A DNA stretch of 63,418 nt from an uncultured Pelagibacteraceae bacterium (GCA_902594915.1 CACJOA010000005.1:1-63418); one strand, 5' to 3'. Positions 8,559-17,877 are shown, counted from the first letter of the stretch. The notes: generated by a model from the letters alone, not told the origin. Numbers and translations are program-made.

Positions 8559-9977
8559 ATGATTAGTAGTTTTAGAAAATTTGCAAAGACTAAATTTGCT
8601 GGGTTATTAGTTTTTATAATGATTATACCTTTTGTATTTTGGGGTATGGGTAGCATGTTTAGCAGTGGAAATAAAAATAACATTGCTAAAATTAATGATA
8701 ACAATATATCAACTCAGGAATTCATCGATCATATAAGACAATCGAACATACCTGAAAAAACAATAAGAGATAATTTAGACAAAAATATAATCGAAGAATT
8801 ATTATCAAATCTAATTTCTACTTCATTGTTAGATATGGAGATAAAAGACTTTAATATTCTAATTACCGAAAATACATTGTCTAAAAAAATTAAATCAAAT
8901 AAGAACTTTTTGAACGAAAATGGAAAATTTGAAAGAATAAAATACGAAAAGTTTTTACTCGAAAATAATCAATCAGCACCTGGTTTTGAACTAAGACTTA
9001 GAGGTCGAGAATTACAAAAAAATCTTTTTGATTATATTGGGGCTGGAACTACAACTCCCAAATTTTTAGCAAAAAAACTTTTTATTAAAGAGAATAGAAA
9101 ATTAAAATTTGAATTAATAAATTTAGAAAGCTTTTATAAAAAAAAATCTCAAATAAGTAATTTAGATATAAAAAGATTTATCTCTGAAAATGAAAAAAAA
9201 CTAAAGATAGATTATATCAATTTTGACTATTTAGTTATAAATCCAATAAATTTAATTGGAACTGATGAATTCAATCAGACATTTTTTGACAAGATTGACG
9301 AAATTGAAATAGATATTTCAAATAATTTAGATTTAAATAAAATAGCTTCAAAATTTAATTTAAAACCTATTAAGGTTTCAAATTTAAGATATTCACAAAA
9401 TATAAAAGATATTGAAAAAAAAATATACGAAGCTAGGAATATTAAGTTCGACATTATTGAAGATGAAAATAACTATATTTTATACAAAATTAATAATATA
9501 GAAAAAAAACTACCAAATATAAAAGATAATGAACTTAAAAGTGAAATCATTGAATTAATTATTAAAAAGAATAAATTTGAATATAATAAAATTCTCTTCG
9601 ACAAAATTAATCAAAAATCTTTTAATGATGATGATTTTAAAAAGATGGGTCAAAATAAAACTGAACTAATTGTATTAAACTCAATAAAAGATAATAACAA
9701 ATTTGAAATTAATTCTGTGGAACTTTTATACTCTTTGCCAACCAAATCATATACTCTTATTAATGACGATAAAAATAACATATATTTAGCTAAAGTAATA
9801 GAATTTGAAGACGTCATCATTGATCAAAATGACGATAAATTCAAAGAATATATAATAAAACAAAATAGTATAAGTAAAAATAATATTCTTAAAACTTATG
9901 ATTTATTTTTAAATGAAAAGTATAATGTGGTATTAAATCAAAAAACAATAGAACGAGTTAAAAATTTCTTTCAATGA
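8559..9977 (+). CDS. PpiD/SurA-N-type periplasmic chaperone, apparently without a parvulin domain
   Basis: A 472-residue membrane-anchored protein. A single helix (about 14-32, ending FVFWGMGSMF) is followed by a SurA_N-like region starting AKINDNNISTQEF, the layout of PpiD-type chaperones that assist proteins leaving the Sec channel. Alphaproteobacterial PpiD proteins are usually above 600 residues and carry a parvulin domain with a conserved GG-x-LG element. I see no such element, and the middle (about 200-330) is short and divergent. It should therefore be read as a chaperone, not an assured isomerase. It overlaps trpE in an ATGA junction, a common pairing in this class. Confidence 0.8.
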   Translation: MISSFRKFAKTKFAGLLVFIMIIPFVFWGMGSMFSSGNKNNIAKINDNNISTQEFIDHIRQSNIPEKTIRDNLDKNIIEELLSNLISTSLLDMEIKDFNILITENTLSKKIKSNKNFLNENGKFERIKYEKFLLENNQSAPGFELRLRGRELQKNLFDYIGAGTTTPKFLAKKLFIKENRKLKFELINLESFYKKKSQISNLDIKRFISENEKKLKIDYINFDYLVINPINLIGTDEFNQTFFDKIDEIEIDISNNLDLNKIASKFNLKPIKVSNLRYSQNIKDIEKKIYEARNIKFDIIEDENNYILYKINNIEKKLPNIKDNELKSEIIELIIKKNKFEYNKILFDKINQKSFNDDDFKKMGQNKTELIVLNSIKDNNKFEINSVELLYSLPTKSYTLINDDKNNIYLAKVIEFEDVIIDQNDDKFKEYIIKQNSISKNNILKTYDLFLNEKYNVVLNQKTIERVKNFFQ

Positions 9978-11434
9978 TAATTAATCGAAGCTTCAAAGAT
10001 TTTAAGTTTCGACATAGAAGCAATCAAAATCAAATAATATTTACTTCAAAAAAGGTTGAAAATGACGAAGAGGTAATTAATCTTATCGATAATTTTTTAG
10101 TAGAAAAAAATAGCTTTATTTTTGAGTCAGTCGAAAAAGGAAAAATCAAAGGTAGATACACAATTTTTGGGAAAAATCCTGATAAAATTTGGGAATTTAA
10201 CAATAAAAATTCTTATCAAATTAAGAATGGAAAAAAAATTATATTAAAAGAAAAACCGGACAAATTAATTGAAAAAATTATCGAGGAATTCAAATTTGAA
10301 ACTCCTAAAAATTTACCAAAAATTTGTTCTTTAATTTCTGGTTTTTTTTCCTATGATGCTATTAGATATATAGAAAAAATTCCTAATAGTTGTAAAAATG
10401 ATTTAAAATTACCTGATGTAAGACTTTTACGTCCTAGAATACTAGTAATTCACGATAATTTTAAAAAAGAAATTTTTTATATTAATAATGTTTTTAAAGA
10501 TGAAAAGATAAAAGATTACAACTCTAAATACACTGAAATCAAATCAAATCTTTATAAATTACTAATTCAATCATCAATAAAAAATCTTAATAATAATATT
10601 GGTAATGAATCTAGAAATATAAAAGTAAAATCAAATACCTCTAAAAATAAGTTTATTAACATGGTAAAGAAAGCAAAAAGATACATTAAATTAGGAGATA
10701 TTTTTCAAGTTGTTTTAAGCCAAAGGTTTGAGGCAAAATTAACAAAAAAACCAATAGATATTTATAAAAAACTTAGAGTCACTAACCCTTCTCCATTTAT
10801 GTTTTTTTTTAATTTTAGTGATTTTCAAATTATAGGCGCGAGTCCAGAAATATTAGTAAGATTAAGAGACAATAAAATTACAGTAAGACCTATTGCTGGA
10901 ACAAGACCAAGAGGTAAATCAAAAAAAGAGGATCTTTATTATGAAAAAGATCTTCTTAAAGATAAAAAAGAACTTTCAGAACATCTAATGTTATTAGATT
11001 TGGGAAGAAACGATGCTGGTAAGGTTTCAAAAATAGATTCTGTCAAAGTTACTGAAAGCTTTATAATTGAAAGATATTCACACGTAATGCATATAGTTTC
11101 AAATGTTGTTGGAGATTATAATAAGAAATTTACAAAGTTTAAATCACTGTTAGCTGGTTTTCCTGCAGGCACTGTTTCTGGGGCTCCTAAAATAAGAGCG
11201 ATGGAAATAATCGATGAACTAGAAACAACAAAAAGAAAAGTTTATGCAGGTGGGATTGGATATTTTTCAGCAAATGGAGAATTCGATACTTGTATAGCTT
11301 TAAGAACTGCAGTCGCTAAAAATGATAAATTTTATGTTCAAGCAGGAGCTGGTATTGTTGCCGACAGTAAACCTTTAAAAGAATATGAAGAAACAGTTAA
11401 TAAAGCAAAAGCCTTAATTAATGCATTAAAATGA
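9974..11434 (+). CDS. trpE: Anthranilate synthase component I
   Basis: Converts chorismate to anthranilate using ammonia delivered by TrpG. The 486-residue protein contains the chorismate-enzyme core: FQVVLSQRFEAKL, NPSPFMFFFNF, IGASPEILVRL, PIAGTRPRGKS, GRNDAGKVS and FPAGTVSGAPKIRAMEIIDELE. The start ATG overlaps the stop of the preceding gene, and the stop overlaps trpG by four bases. No leader peptide rich in tryptophan or attenuator was found upstream, because the PpiD-like coding sequence fills that space. Confidence 0.97.
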   Translation: MIINRSFKDFKFRHRSNQNQIIFTSKKVENDEEVINLIDNFLVEKNSFIFESVEKGKIKGRYTIFGKNPDKIWEFNNKNSYQIKNGKKIILKEKPDKLIEKIIEEFKFETPKNLPKICSLISGFFSYDAIRYIEKIPNSCKNDLKLPDVRLLRPRILVIHDNFKKEIFYINNVFKDEKIKDYNSKYTEIKSNLYKLLIQSSIKNLNNNIGNESRNIKVKSNTSKNKFINMVKKAKRYIKLGDIFQVVLSQRFEAKLTKKPIDIYKKLRVTNPSPFMFFFNFSDFQIIGASPEILVRLRDNKITVRPIAGTRPRGKSKKEDLYYEKDLLKDKKELSEHLMLLDLGRNDAGKVSKIDSVKVTESFIIERYSHVMHIVSNVVGDYNKKFTKFKSLLAGFPAGTVSGAPKIRAMEIIDELETTKRKVYAGGIGYFSANGEFDTCIALRTAVAKNDKFYVQAGAGIVADSKPLKEYEETVNKAKALINALK

Positions 11435-12000
11435 ATAAGATAATCTTAATAGACAATTACGATAGTTTTACTTTTAACCTTTATCATTATTTATCTTCTT
11501 TAAGGGTGAATGTTGATGTGATTAGAAATGATCAAATTACATCAAAAGAAATAATAAAAAAAAGATATAACAAAATTGTAATTTCACCAGGACCAGGTAA
11601 TCCTAATCAATCAGGTAATTGTCTAAAAATTGTAAAATCTTTATATAAAAAAATACCTATATTTGGTGTTTGCTTAGGTCATCAAATAATAGGTCAAGTA
11701 TTTGGGTCAAAAATTGTTCAGGCAAAGAAACTAATGCACGGAAAAACAAGTAAAATAATATCAAAAAAGACTGGTGTATTAAAAAATCTTCCAAAAACCT
11801 TTGAGGCAACTCGTTATCACAGCTTAATTATTGATAAGAAATCTCTATCCAAAGACCTTGAAATTACTGCTGAAACTAAAGATGGGTTAATAATGGGTGT
11901 AAGACACAAAAAATACCACGTTCATGGAGTGCAATTCCATCCCGAAAGTATTAAAACAGCGATAGGTATTAAAATTTTAAAAAACTTTATTAGAATTTAG
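11431..12000 (+). CDS. trpG: Anthranilate synthase glutamine amidotransferase component
   Basis: Class I glutaminase that supplies ammonia to TrpE. The 189-residue protein has the oxyanion-hole PGPGNPNQSG, the nucleophile in FGVCLGHQIIGQ and the catalytic His-Glu pair in HGVQFHPES. It could also serve aminodeoxychorismate synthase, a dual use known for some PabA/TrpG proteins; no pabB is in the window. It is coupled to trpE by an ATGA overlap and followed after five bases by trpD. Confidence 0.96.
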   Translation: MNKIILIDNYDSFTFNLYHYLSSLRVNVDVIRNDQITSKEIIKKRYNKIVISPGPGNPNQSGNCLKIVKSLYKKIPIFGVCLGHQIIGQVFGSKIVQAKKLMHGKTSKIISKKTGVLKNLPKTFEATRYHSLIIDKKSLSKDLEITAETKDGLIMGVRHKKYHVHGVQFHPESIKTAIGIKILKNFIRI

Positions 12001-12005
12001 AATTT

Positions 12006-12998
12006 ATGAAACAATTCATAAAAAAAATTAAGAGTAAAGAAAATTTATCTTTTGAAGAAAGTAAAGCAGCTTTTGATTTATTAATGGAAGGCAAAGCTAA
12101 AGACCAAGAAATATTTGATTTTTTGACACTTTTATCAGCGAAAGGTGAAGCTTCTGACGAAATAGCTGGTGGAGTATATGTTCTTAGAAATAAGTCCAAA
12201 AGAGTAAAAGTGGAAAATTGTATTGATACATGTGGTACTGGCGGAGATGGAATGAATACTCTTAATATATCAACAGCCTCTGCATTGTTGCTTGCAAGTA
12301 TGGGTGTTAAAGTAGCTAAACATGGTAATAAAGCTATTTCATCTAAATGTGGATCTGGTGATGTATTAGAGGCTTTAAGTATAAAAATTAATTTAGAACC
12401 AAATGAAATAGAAGCTCAAATTAAAAAGAATAATTTTGGTTTTATGTTTGCACCTAATTACCATAGTGCCATGAGATTTGTTGGTCCAACTAGAAAAAAA
12501 ATTGGAAAAAGAACAATATTTAATATGATCGGACCGTTAAGTAGCCCTGCTTTAGTAAAAAGACAGGTAGTTGGTGTCTTTGATAAAAAACTTTTAAGAA
12601 TATTTGCAAATGCTTTAAATAGCTTAGATATTAAATTTGCGTGGATTGTTAATAGCGAAGATGGATTAGATGAGATTTCACCTTATGCTAAAACGAATGT
12701 TATTCAATTAAAAGATAATAAGATTTCTGAAATTACTATTGACCCTAAAGAATTAAATGTAGATGCAGATAAATTTGAAAATCTAGTCGGTAATGATGCA
12801 AAATTTAATGCAGACAAAATGATTAATATATTCAAAGGTGAGGACAACGATTTTTCTAAGGCTGTTTGCTTAAACGCTGCGGCAGGACTAATAGTAAATG
12901 AAACTCACCAAAATTTCGCTGATGCATATAATAATGCAAGAGAACACATTCTATCAAATAAAGTTATAAAACATTTAGAAAAAATTCAAAATGACTGA
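12006..12998 (+). CDS. trpD: Anthranilate phosphoribosyltransferase
   Basis: Transfers phosphoribosyl from PRPP to anthranilate. The 330-residue protein shows the signature DTCGTGGDGMNTLNIST near 76-92, VAKHGNKAISSKCGSGDVLEALSI near 105-128 and FMFAPNYHSAMR near 148-159, all contacting PRPP or anthranilate. The usual family length is kept. The stop overlaps the trpC start by eight bases. It is not fused to TrpG, unlike in enteric bacteria. Confidence 0.97.
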   Translation: MKQFIKKIKSKENLSFEESKAAFDLLMEGKAKDQEIFDFLTLLSAKGEASDEIAGGVYVLRNKSKRVKVENCIDTCGTGGDGMNTLNISTASALLLASMGVKVAKHGNKAISSKCGSGDVLEALSIKINLEPNEIEAQIKKNNFGFMFAPNYHSAMRFVGPTRKKIGKRTIFNMIGPLSSPALVKRQVVGVFDKKLLRIFANALNSLDIKFAWIVNSEDGLDEISPYAKTNVIQLKDNKISEITIDPKELNVDADKFENLVGNDAKFNADKMINIFKGEDNDFSKAVCLNAAAGLIVNETHQNFADAYNNAREHILSNKVIKHLEKIQND

Positions 12999-13782
12999 AA
13001 ATGTTCTTGAAAAAATAATTGAAAAGAAAAGCAAAAAAATAGTAAATTTAAAAAAAACTATTTCTTTAGAGTCATTGGATGTATTAATTAATACAAATAA
13101 AACATTTATTGATTTTAAAGAAAAAATTCAAAATAATTTAAAAGAAAGTAAATTTTCAATAATTGCTGAGATAAAAAAAGCTAGCCCTTCTGCGGGTATA
13201 ATTATAAAAGATTACGATCCAGTCAATATTGCCAATATATATAATGATAATAAAGCTACTTGTTTATCAGTTTTAACTGAGGAAGATTTTTTTTTAGGCA
13301 ACCTGATACATATTAGTAAGATTAAACAAAAAGTTAATTTACCAATTTTATGTAAAGACTTTTTTATAGATAAATTTCAAGTGCCTTTGGCAAAAAGTTA
13401 TGGAGCTGATGCAATATTAATTATATTAGCCGGAGTCAGTGACAAACTTGCTGATGATTTGTATAACGAAGCACTTAAATTAAACATGTCAGTAATTGTT
13501 GAAGTTCATACAGTTGATGAAGCAAAGAGTGCCTTAAGATTTAAAGATGCTTTAATTGGAATAAATAATAGAAATTTAAAAACTTTAAAAACTGACATAA
13601 ATACAACTTTTGATATTCATGATGTTTTAGTTGATCACCCTGGTCCATTAATCTCTGAGAGTGGTATTAAAACAAAAGATGAACTGTTGGAACTTTCAAA
13701 CAAAACTTCTATAAAAACTTTTTTAATTGGTGAATCACTTTTGAAGGATCTAGATAATAATTCTATTTTTTCAGTTCTTTAA
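12991..13782 (+). CDS. trpC: Indole-3-glycerol-phosphate synthase
   Basis: Closes the indole ring from carboxyphenylamino-deoxyribulose phosphate. The 263-residue TIM-barrel has AEIKKASPSAGII near 60-72, LTEEDFFLG, LPILCKDFFID with the catalytic lysine, IGINNRNL and a C-terminal SESGIK. It is a separate gene, not fused to TrpF. trpF, trpB and trpA are not in this window; in Alphaproteobacteria they normally form a second cluster. An 89-base gap containing the lexA promoter follows. Confidence 0.96.
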   Translation: MTENVLEKIIEKKSKKIVNLKKTISLESLDVLINTNKTFIDFKEKIQNNLKESKFSIIAEIKKASPSAGIIIKDYDPVNIANIYNDNKATCLSVLTEEDFFLGNLIHISKIKQKVNLPILCKDFFIDKFQVPLAKSYGADAILIILAGVSDKLADDLYNEALKLNMSVIVEVHTVDEAKSALRFKDALIGINNRNLKTLKTDINTTFDIHDVLVDHPGPLISESGIKTKDELLELSNKTSIKTFLIGESLLKDLDNNSIFSVL

Positions 13783-13825
13783 TCAAATAATCCCCTATTT
13801 TATTAGCTTTTTTAACTATTGTGAA

Positions 13826-13854
13826 TTGTAGAGAACTTTTGTAGAACATATTTT
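13826..13854 (+). promoter_or_regulatory. Promoter of lexA
   Basis: A -35-like TTGTAG (13826-13831) and a -10-like TATTTT (13849-13854) are 17 bases apart. The predicted start would fall about 10 bases before the lexA ATG at 13872. The LexA box occupies this spacer exactly, which supports both calls together more than either box alone. Confidence 0.5.
13833..13847 (+). promoter_or_regulatory. LexA operator (SOS box), alphaproteobacterial type
   Basis: GAAC (13833-13836), seven bases, GAAC (13844-13847): an exact match to the known alphaproteobacterial LexA box GTTC-N7-GTTC read on the opposite strand. It lies 24 bases before the lexA ATG, between the proposed -35 and -10 boxes, where bound LexA would block RNA polymerase. 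This implies autoregulation of lexA. Confidence 0.85.
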
Positions 13855-13871
13855 GTACGATATTTGTTCTT

Positions 13872-14549
13872 ATGCTTACAAAAAAACAAAAAAACCTACT
13901 TTTATTTATCAACAAGAAGTTGAGAAGCTCTGGCGTATCTCCTTCATACGAGGAAATGAAAGAGTCACTTAATTTAAAGTCTAAATCAGGAATTCATAGA
14001 TTAATTAGTGCACTAGAAGAAAGAGGATTTATTAAAAGACTTGCTCATAAAGCAAGAGCTTTAGAGGTAATCAAATTACCAGAAACAGCTTCAGCAAATG
14101 ATATTTACAACAGTTTTTCACCTAGCGTGATTAAAGGTGGTTTAGATGATGATAAACCTATGTCTGACGATGCAGAAGTGCCAGTTTTAGGAAAAATAGC
14201 TGCAGGAACACCTGTAGAAGCTATTCAAAATGAAGTTTCAAGAATTCCATTACCAAGCAACTTAGAAAAAAATGGAGATTATTTTGGTCTTAAAGTTCAG
14301 GGAGACTCAATGATTGAAGCTGGAATTAATGAAGGCGATACTGTTATAATTAAAAGAACCGATACAGCTGATAATGGAAAAATAGTTGTTGCATTAATTG
14401 ATGAGCATGAGGCTATGCTTAAAAGAATAAGAAAAAAAGGTAAAGTTGTTGCGCTTGAAAGTGCAAATAAAAACTACGAAACTAAAATTTTTGGCCCGGA
14501 TAGAGTAAAAGTACAGGGCGTATTAGTATCTTTATATAGAAACTTCTAG
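13872..14549 (+). CDS. lexA: SOS repressor LexA
   Basis: Represses DNA-damage genes and self-cleaves when RecA filaments form. The 225-residue protein has an N-terminal winged helix-turn-helix (about 1-65, with SPSYEEMKESLNLKSKSGIH) and a C-terminal S24-type protease domain. The scissile Ala111-Gly112 is in GKIAAGTP, the nucleophile is Ser146 in GDSMIE and the general base is Lys184 in AMLKR, so the cleavage machinery is intact. The upstream GAAC-N7-GAAC box indicates self-regulation. In related genomes moaC, moeA and comEC usually flank lexA; none is present here. Confidence 0.97.
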   Translation: MLTKKQKNLLLFINKKLRSSGVSPSYEEMKESLNLKSKSGIHRLISALEERGFIKRLAHKARALEVIKLPETASANDIYNSFSPSVIKGGLDDDKPMSDDAEVPVLGKIAAGTPVEAIQNEVSRIPLPSNLEKNGDYFGLKVQGDSMIEAGINEGDTVIIKRTDTADNGKIVVALIDEHEAMLKRIRKKGKVVALESANKNYETKIFGPDRVKVQGVLVSLYRNF

Positions 14550-14571
14550 TAAAATAGTCTAAACATTTTCA

Positions 14572-15972
14572 ATGAAAAAAGTAGCAACAAGATTTGCTCC
14601 ATCTCCTACTGGACCTTTGCATATTGGTGGTGTGAGAACAGCTTTATTCAATTGGCTATATTCTAAAAACCAAAAAGGTGAATTTTATTTAAGGGTTGAA
14701 GATACTGACAAAGAAAGATCAAAAGATGAATATAAAGATCAAATAGTTAAATCTCTTAAATGGATTGGTATTAATTATGACGGAAAGGAATATATACAAT
14801 CAAAAAAAATTGAAGATCACATAAAAGTTGCAAACGAATTACTCAAAAATGGTCATGCATATAAGTGTTATTGCTCAAGCGAAGAAATAGAAGAACAAAA
14901 AAAAAGAGCAAGACAAAAAAAAATTCCTTATATCTATGATAGAAAATGGCGAGACAAAAAAGACACTGATGCTCCAAAAGATATTAAACCAGTCATTAGG
15001 TTCAAAAGTAAGATAGACGGAACATCTATATTAAAAGATTTAGTTCAAGGTAATGTTAAAATCGATAATAATACTATTGAAGATTTTATTATCTTAAGAA
15101 ATGATGGAACACCAACATATAATTTATCAGCATCAGTTGATGACCACCAAATGAGTATGACTCATATAATTAGAGGAGATGATCATAAAATTAATACCTT
15201 TAAACAAATTCAGATTTATCAAGCAATGAAATGGGAGATGCCGTCCTTTGCTCATATACCTTTGATACACACAATTGAAGGAAAAAAATTATCTAAAAGA
15301 GATAAGGCATCTACGCTAGATGATTACTCTAAAATTGGTATTATGCCAGATGCTCTAAGAAATTATCTTCTTAGATTAGGATGGTCTTATCAAGATAAAG
15401 AAATATTCACTTTAGATGAAAGTATTAAATATTTTAATCTTGAAGGAATTGGTAAATCTCCATCTAAGCTAGATATGAGTAGAATTTTATCAATGAATGA
15501 GCACTATATAAAGAATATCGATGAGAATGATTTATTCAATCAATTGACTGAATATTGCAAATTATATAAAGGTGAAATTAAACCAGATAAAAAAGATAAG
15601 ATTAAAAAATCCCTTACCTTCCTAAAAAATAAAGCTAAAACCCTTGAAGATATATTTAATAATGGTCAATATATAATGGTAGATGAGGTTAATTTTAATC
15701 AAGATGATATTAAATTAATTGATAATAAGGCCAAAAAAGTCATATCAGATTTCAGTGCTAAATTTAGCAATGTTGATAAACTAAGCAAAGAAACATTAGA
15801 GCCAATAGTTAACGAATTAATTGAAACAAATGATACAAATTTTAAAGGAGTTGGGCAGCCTTTAAGGATAGCTTTAACAGGCTCAAAATTTGGACCTGGA
15901 ATATATGATATAATTATTTCTCTTGGAAAAGAAGAAGTAACAAAAAGATTAACCAATAAGAAACTTAGTTAA
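14572..15972 (+). CDS. gltX: Glutamyl-tRNA synthetase
   Basis: Charges tRNA-Glu. The 466-residue class I synthetase has the HIGH-type motif in PSPTGPLHIGG (11-20) and the KMSKS-type motif KLSKR at 239-243, with a C-terminal anticodon-binding region. Whether it is discriminating or also charges tRNA-Gln cannot be read directly; no gatCAB genes are in the window. It starts 22 bases after lexA and could share its transcript. The final 24 bases overlap the convergent lpxB. Confidence 0.96.
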   Translation: MKKVATRFAPSPTGPLHIGGVRTALFNWLYSKNQKGEFYLRVEDTDKERSKDEYKDQIVKSLKWIGINYDGKEYIQSKKIEDHIKVANELLKNGHAYKCYCSSEEIEEQKKRARQKKIPYIYDRKWRDKKDTDAPKDIKPVIRFKSKIDGTSILKDLVQGNVKIDNNTIEDFIILRNDGTPTYNLSASVDDHQMSMTHIIRGDDHKINTFKQIQIYQAMKWEMPSFAHIPLIHTIEGKKLSKRDKASTLDDYSKIGIMPDALRNYLLRLGWSYQDKEIFTLDESIKYFNLEGIGKSPSKLDMSRILSMNEHYIKNIDENDLFNQLTEYCKLYKGEIKPDKKDKIKKSLTFLKNKAKTLEDIFNNGQYIMVDEVNFNQDDIKLIDNKAKKVISDFSAKFSNVDKLSKETLEPIVNELIETNDTNFKGVGQPLRIALTGSKFGPGIYDIIISLGKEEVTKRLTNKKLS

Positions 15973-17085
15973 TACCGAAGATGCTTCATCAGAAGATGAG
16001 GTTTTTGATCTAATTTTAGTTAAAGTTTCCTCACAATCATCAATTTGTTTTTTCATTAATTCTGGATTTTTTAAAAAGTAGACAACTGAATTGAAAATCT
16101 CTTTAGCGTTACACTCTTTTTGTATTAATTCAGGAATTATTTCTTTGCTATTTATTATATTGATGATGTTGGCAAATTTTATTTTGACTAACATTTTAAC
16201 AATTAAAAAATTTAAAAAATTCATTTTATAGATAATTATAGAAGGAACTTTTGCATTACAGATTTCGAGAGAAACTGTACCAGATTTAGAAACTGCAAAA
16301 GTAGATTTATTTAGTATTTGTTTTTTTATATTTTCTTCAGAAATGACTTCGACATTTTTTAAATTTTCATTATCAATCTTTTTGCTTATTAAATTCTTAT
16401 TTTCATCAGTTGCATGAAATACAAAAGTTAGATTATCAAATTTTATATTCATCATATTTATAAAATCAATTAATATAGGTAAAAGTAATTTTACCTCAGA
16501 TGATCTACTGCCACAAAAAAGAGAAATAATTTTTTTATCATTTGATATGATGCTAGATAGATCTATTTTATCTTTTGATTCTTGTTCTAATAATGGATGA
16601 CCAACAAAAGTGCTAGGTATATTTTCCTCATCAAAATATTTCTTTTCAAAATCAAATAATAATAGAATATGATCTAAGAACTTCTTAAACTTTTTAACCC
16701 TACCCTTTCTCCAAACCCAAACTTGAGGAGCTACATAATGAACAGTTTTAATCTCATCATTTATTTTTTTAACTTTTTCAGCAACTCTTAATGTAAAATC
16801 GGGACTATCTACACTAAACAAAATATCTGGATTAAATTTTACTACCTCTTCTACAGTTTTGTTTATTTTATTCCTTATTTTAAAAATATTTAACAAAACA
16901 CTTGTGAAACCAATGTAGGTAATTTCTTTAAGATCAAAAATAGATTTTATTCCTAATGAATTTAAATGTGTTCCACCAACACAAGAATATTCGATATTAG
17001 AATTTTTTTTTTGAAGTTTAGATATAACTTTTGAAGCAAGTTTATCTCCAGAAGGTTCACCGGTTAATATAAAAATTTTTTTCAT
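15949..17085 (-). CDS. lpxB: Lipid-A-disaccharide synthase
   Basis: Inner-membrane-associated glycosyltransferase joining UDP-2,3-diacylglucosamine and lipid X into the lipid A disaccharide. The 378-residue GT19 protein has ILTGEPSGDKLASKV at the N-terminus, VDSPDFTLRVA, HYVAPQVWVWRKGR near 116-130, FVGHPLLE and CGSRSSEVKLLLP. It overlaps lpxI by four bases and is last in the rpsB-to-lpxB run. In many Alphaproteobacteria gltA follows between lpxB and gltX; here the two genes collide directly. Confidence 0.96.
   Translation of the reverse strand: MKKIFILTGEPSGDKLASKVISKLQKKNSNIEYSCVGGTHLNSLGIKSIFDLKEITYIGFTSVLLNIFKIRNKINKTVEEVVKFNPDILFSVDSPDFTLRVAEKVKKINDEIKTVHYVAPQVWVWRKGRVKKFKKFLDHILLLFDFEKKYFDEENIPSTFVGHPLLEQESKDKIDLSSIISNDKKIISLFCGSRSSEVKLLLPILIDFINMMNIKFDNLTFVFHATDENKNLISKKIDNENLKNVEVISEENIKKQILNKSTFAVSKSGTVSLEICNAKVPSIIIYKMNFLNFLIVKMLVKIKFANIINIINSKEIIPELIQKECNAKEIFNSVVYFLKNPELMKKQIDDCEETLTKIRSKTSSSDEASSVLTKFLIG
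15984..16006 (+). terminator. Intrinsic terminator of gltX, inside lpxB
   Basis: A 7-bp stem, CTTCATC (15984-15990) with GATGAGG (15995-16001, one G-U pair), closes on the 4-base loop AGAA and is followed by five T (16002-16006). It lies 12 bases past the gltX stop, within the last codons of lpxB on the opposite strand. Loop size and T-run fit a Rho-independent terminator for plus-strand transcripts. Confidence 0.65.
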
Positions 17086-17876
17086 TTTACTGATATAAAC
17101 ATCTTATTTTTGTTAGCAAATTTAATGCATTCATTTTTATCTAAAAAAATATGTTGTTTGTTTTTAACTACAATGCCTCTCAATCCGGCAGTCTTACTTT
17201 GTTTTATAGTTTTAAATCCAATTGTTGGTAGATCTATTCTTAAGTCTTGTTTTTTTTTTGGAAATTTAACTAAAACTCCTAGATTTCTAAATTTTTTACT
17301 TCTGCTTTTTTCAAGCATTTTTTTAGTTCCACCTTTTCCTTCTATAGAAATTATTTTTTTATTTCTAACTACAACACCTTGGCTAAAATTATATTGTCTT
17401 AAATTATTTAGAGTATTTATTGCTTTTTTAATATCTAGTTGATCTTGTTTATTTGGTTTTATCTTTGAATAATTACCTTTTTTTAATGAAAGTTCAGGAT
17501 TATATTTAAGCGAATTTTCAGTTTTTATCTTATTTTGAGTTAATATTTTAATGATTTCTTTAAGTATTGCTGCATCTCCAAGTTTAGATGCTTTGATTAT
17601 TCTAGGGATATAATAAATACCTTTAAAATCTAATTTTAATTTAGAAAAGTTTGGTTTATTTACTTTTCCAGCAAATAAGACTTTTTTACAGTTATTTTCT
17701 TTTAGAATACTTATAATTTTACCAAATTGACCTATAGAAACTGAATAAGATTTTCTATCTTTTTTAAATTTCTTTGATTTTGACAAATCAATTATCAAGT
17801 ATTTTATTTTTCTTTTTTTGACAGTTTTAAGAATTTCCTTCGGAAAATCAGTATCACCAAAAATTAATCCTATCAT
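17082..17876 (-). CDS. lpxI: UDP-2,3-diacylglucosamine pyrophosphatase LpxI (DUF1009)
   Basis: Hydrolyses UDP-2,3-diacylglucosamine to lipid X, the step done by LpxH in gammaproteobacteria. The 264-residue protein has the LpxI organisation: a Rossmann-like N-terminal half (IGLIFGDTDFPKEIL) and a C-terminal half with IDIKKAINTLNNL, SIEGKGGTKKMLE and RIDLPTIGFKTIK. The position between lpxA and lpxB is the standard place of LpxI in Alphaproteobacteria and supports the call. It overlaps lpxB by four bases. Confidence 0.93.
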   Translation of the reverse strand: MIGLIFGDTDFPKEILKTVKKRKIKYLIIDLSKSKKFKKDRKSYSVSIGQFGKIISILKENNCKKVLFAGKVNKPNFSKLKLDFKGIYYIPRIIKASKLGDAAILKEIIKILTQNKIKTENSLKYNPELSLKKGNYSKIKPNKQDQLDIKKAINTLNNLRQYNFSQGVVVRNKKIISIEGKGGTKKMLEKSRSKKFRNLGVLVKFPKKKQDLRIDLPTIGFKTIKQSKTAGLRGIVVKNKQHIFLDKNECIKFANKNKMFISVK

Positions 17877-17877
17877 T

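Noticed and set aside
9900..9980. A tryptophan leader peptide or attenuator before trpE.
   Set aside because: The space is coding sequence of the preceding gene, with a four-base overlap; no tandem Trp codons or terminator/antiterminator stems were seen.
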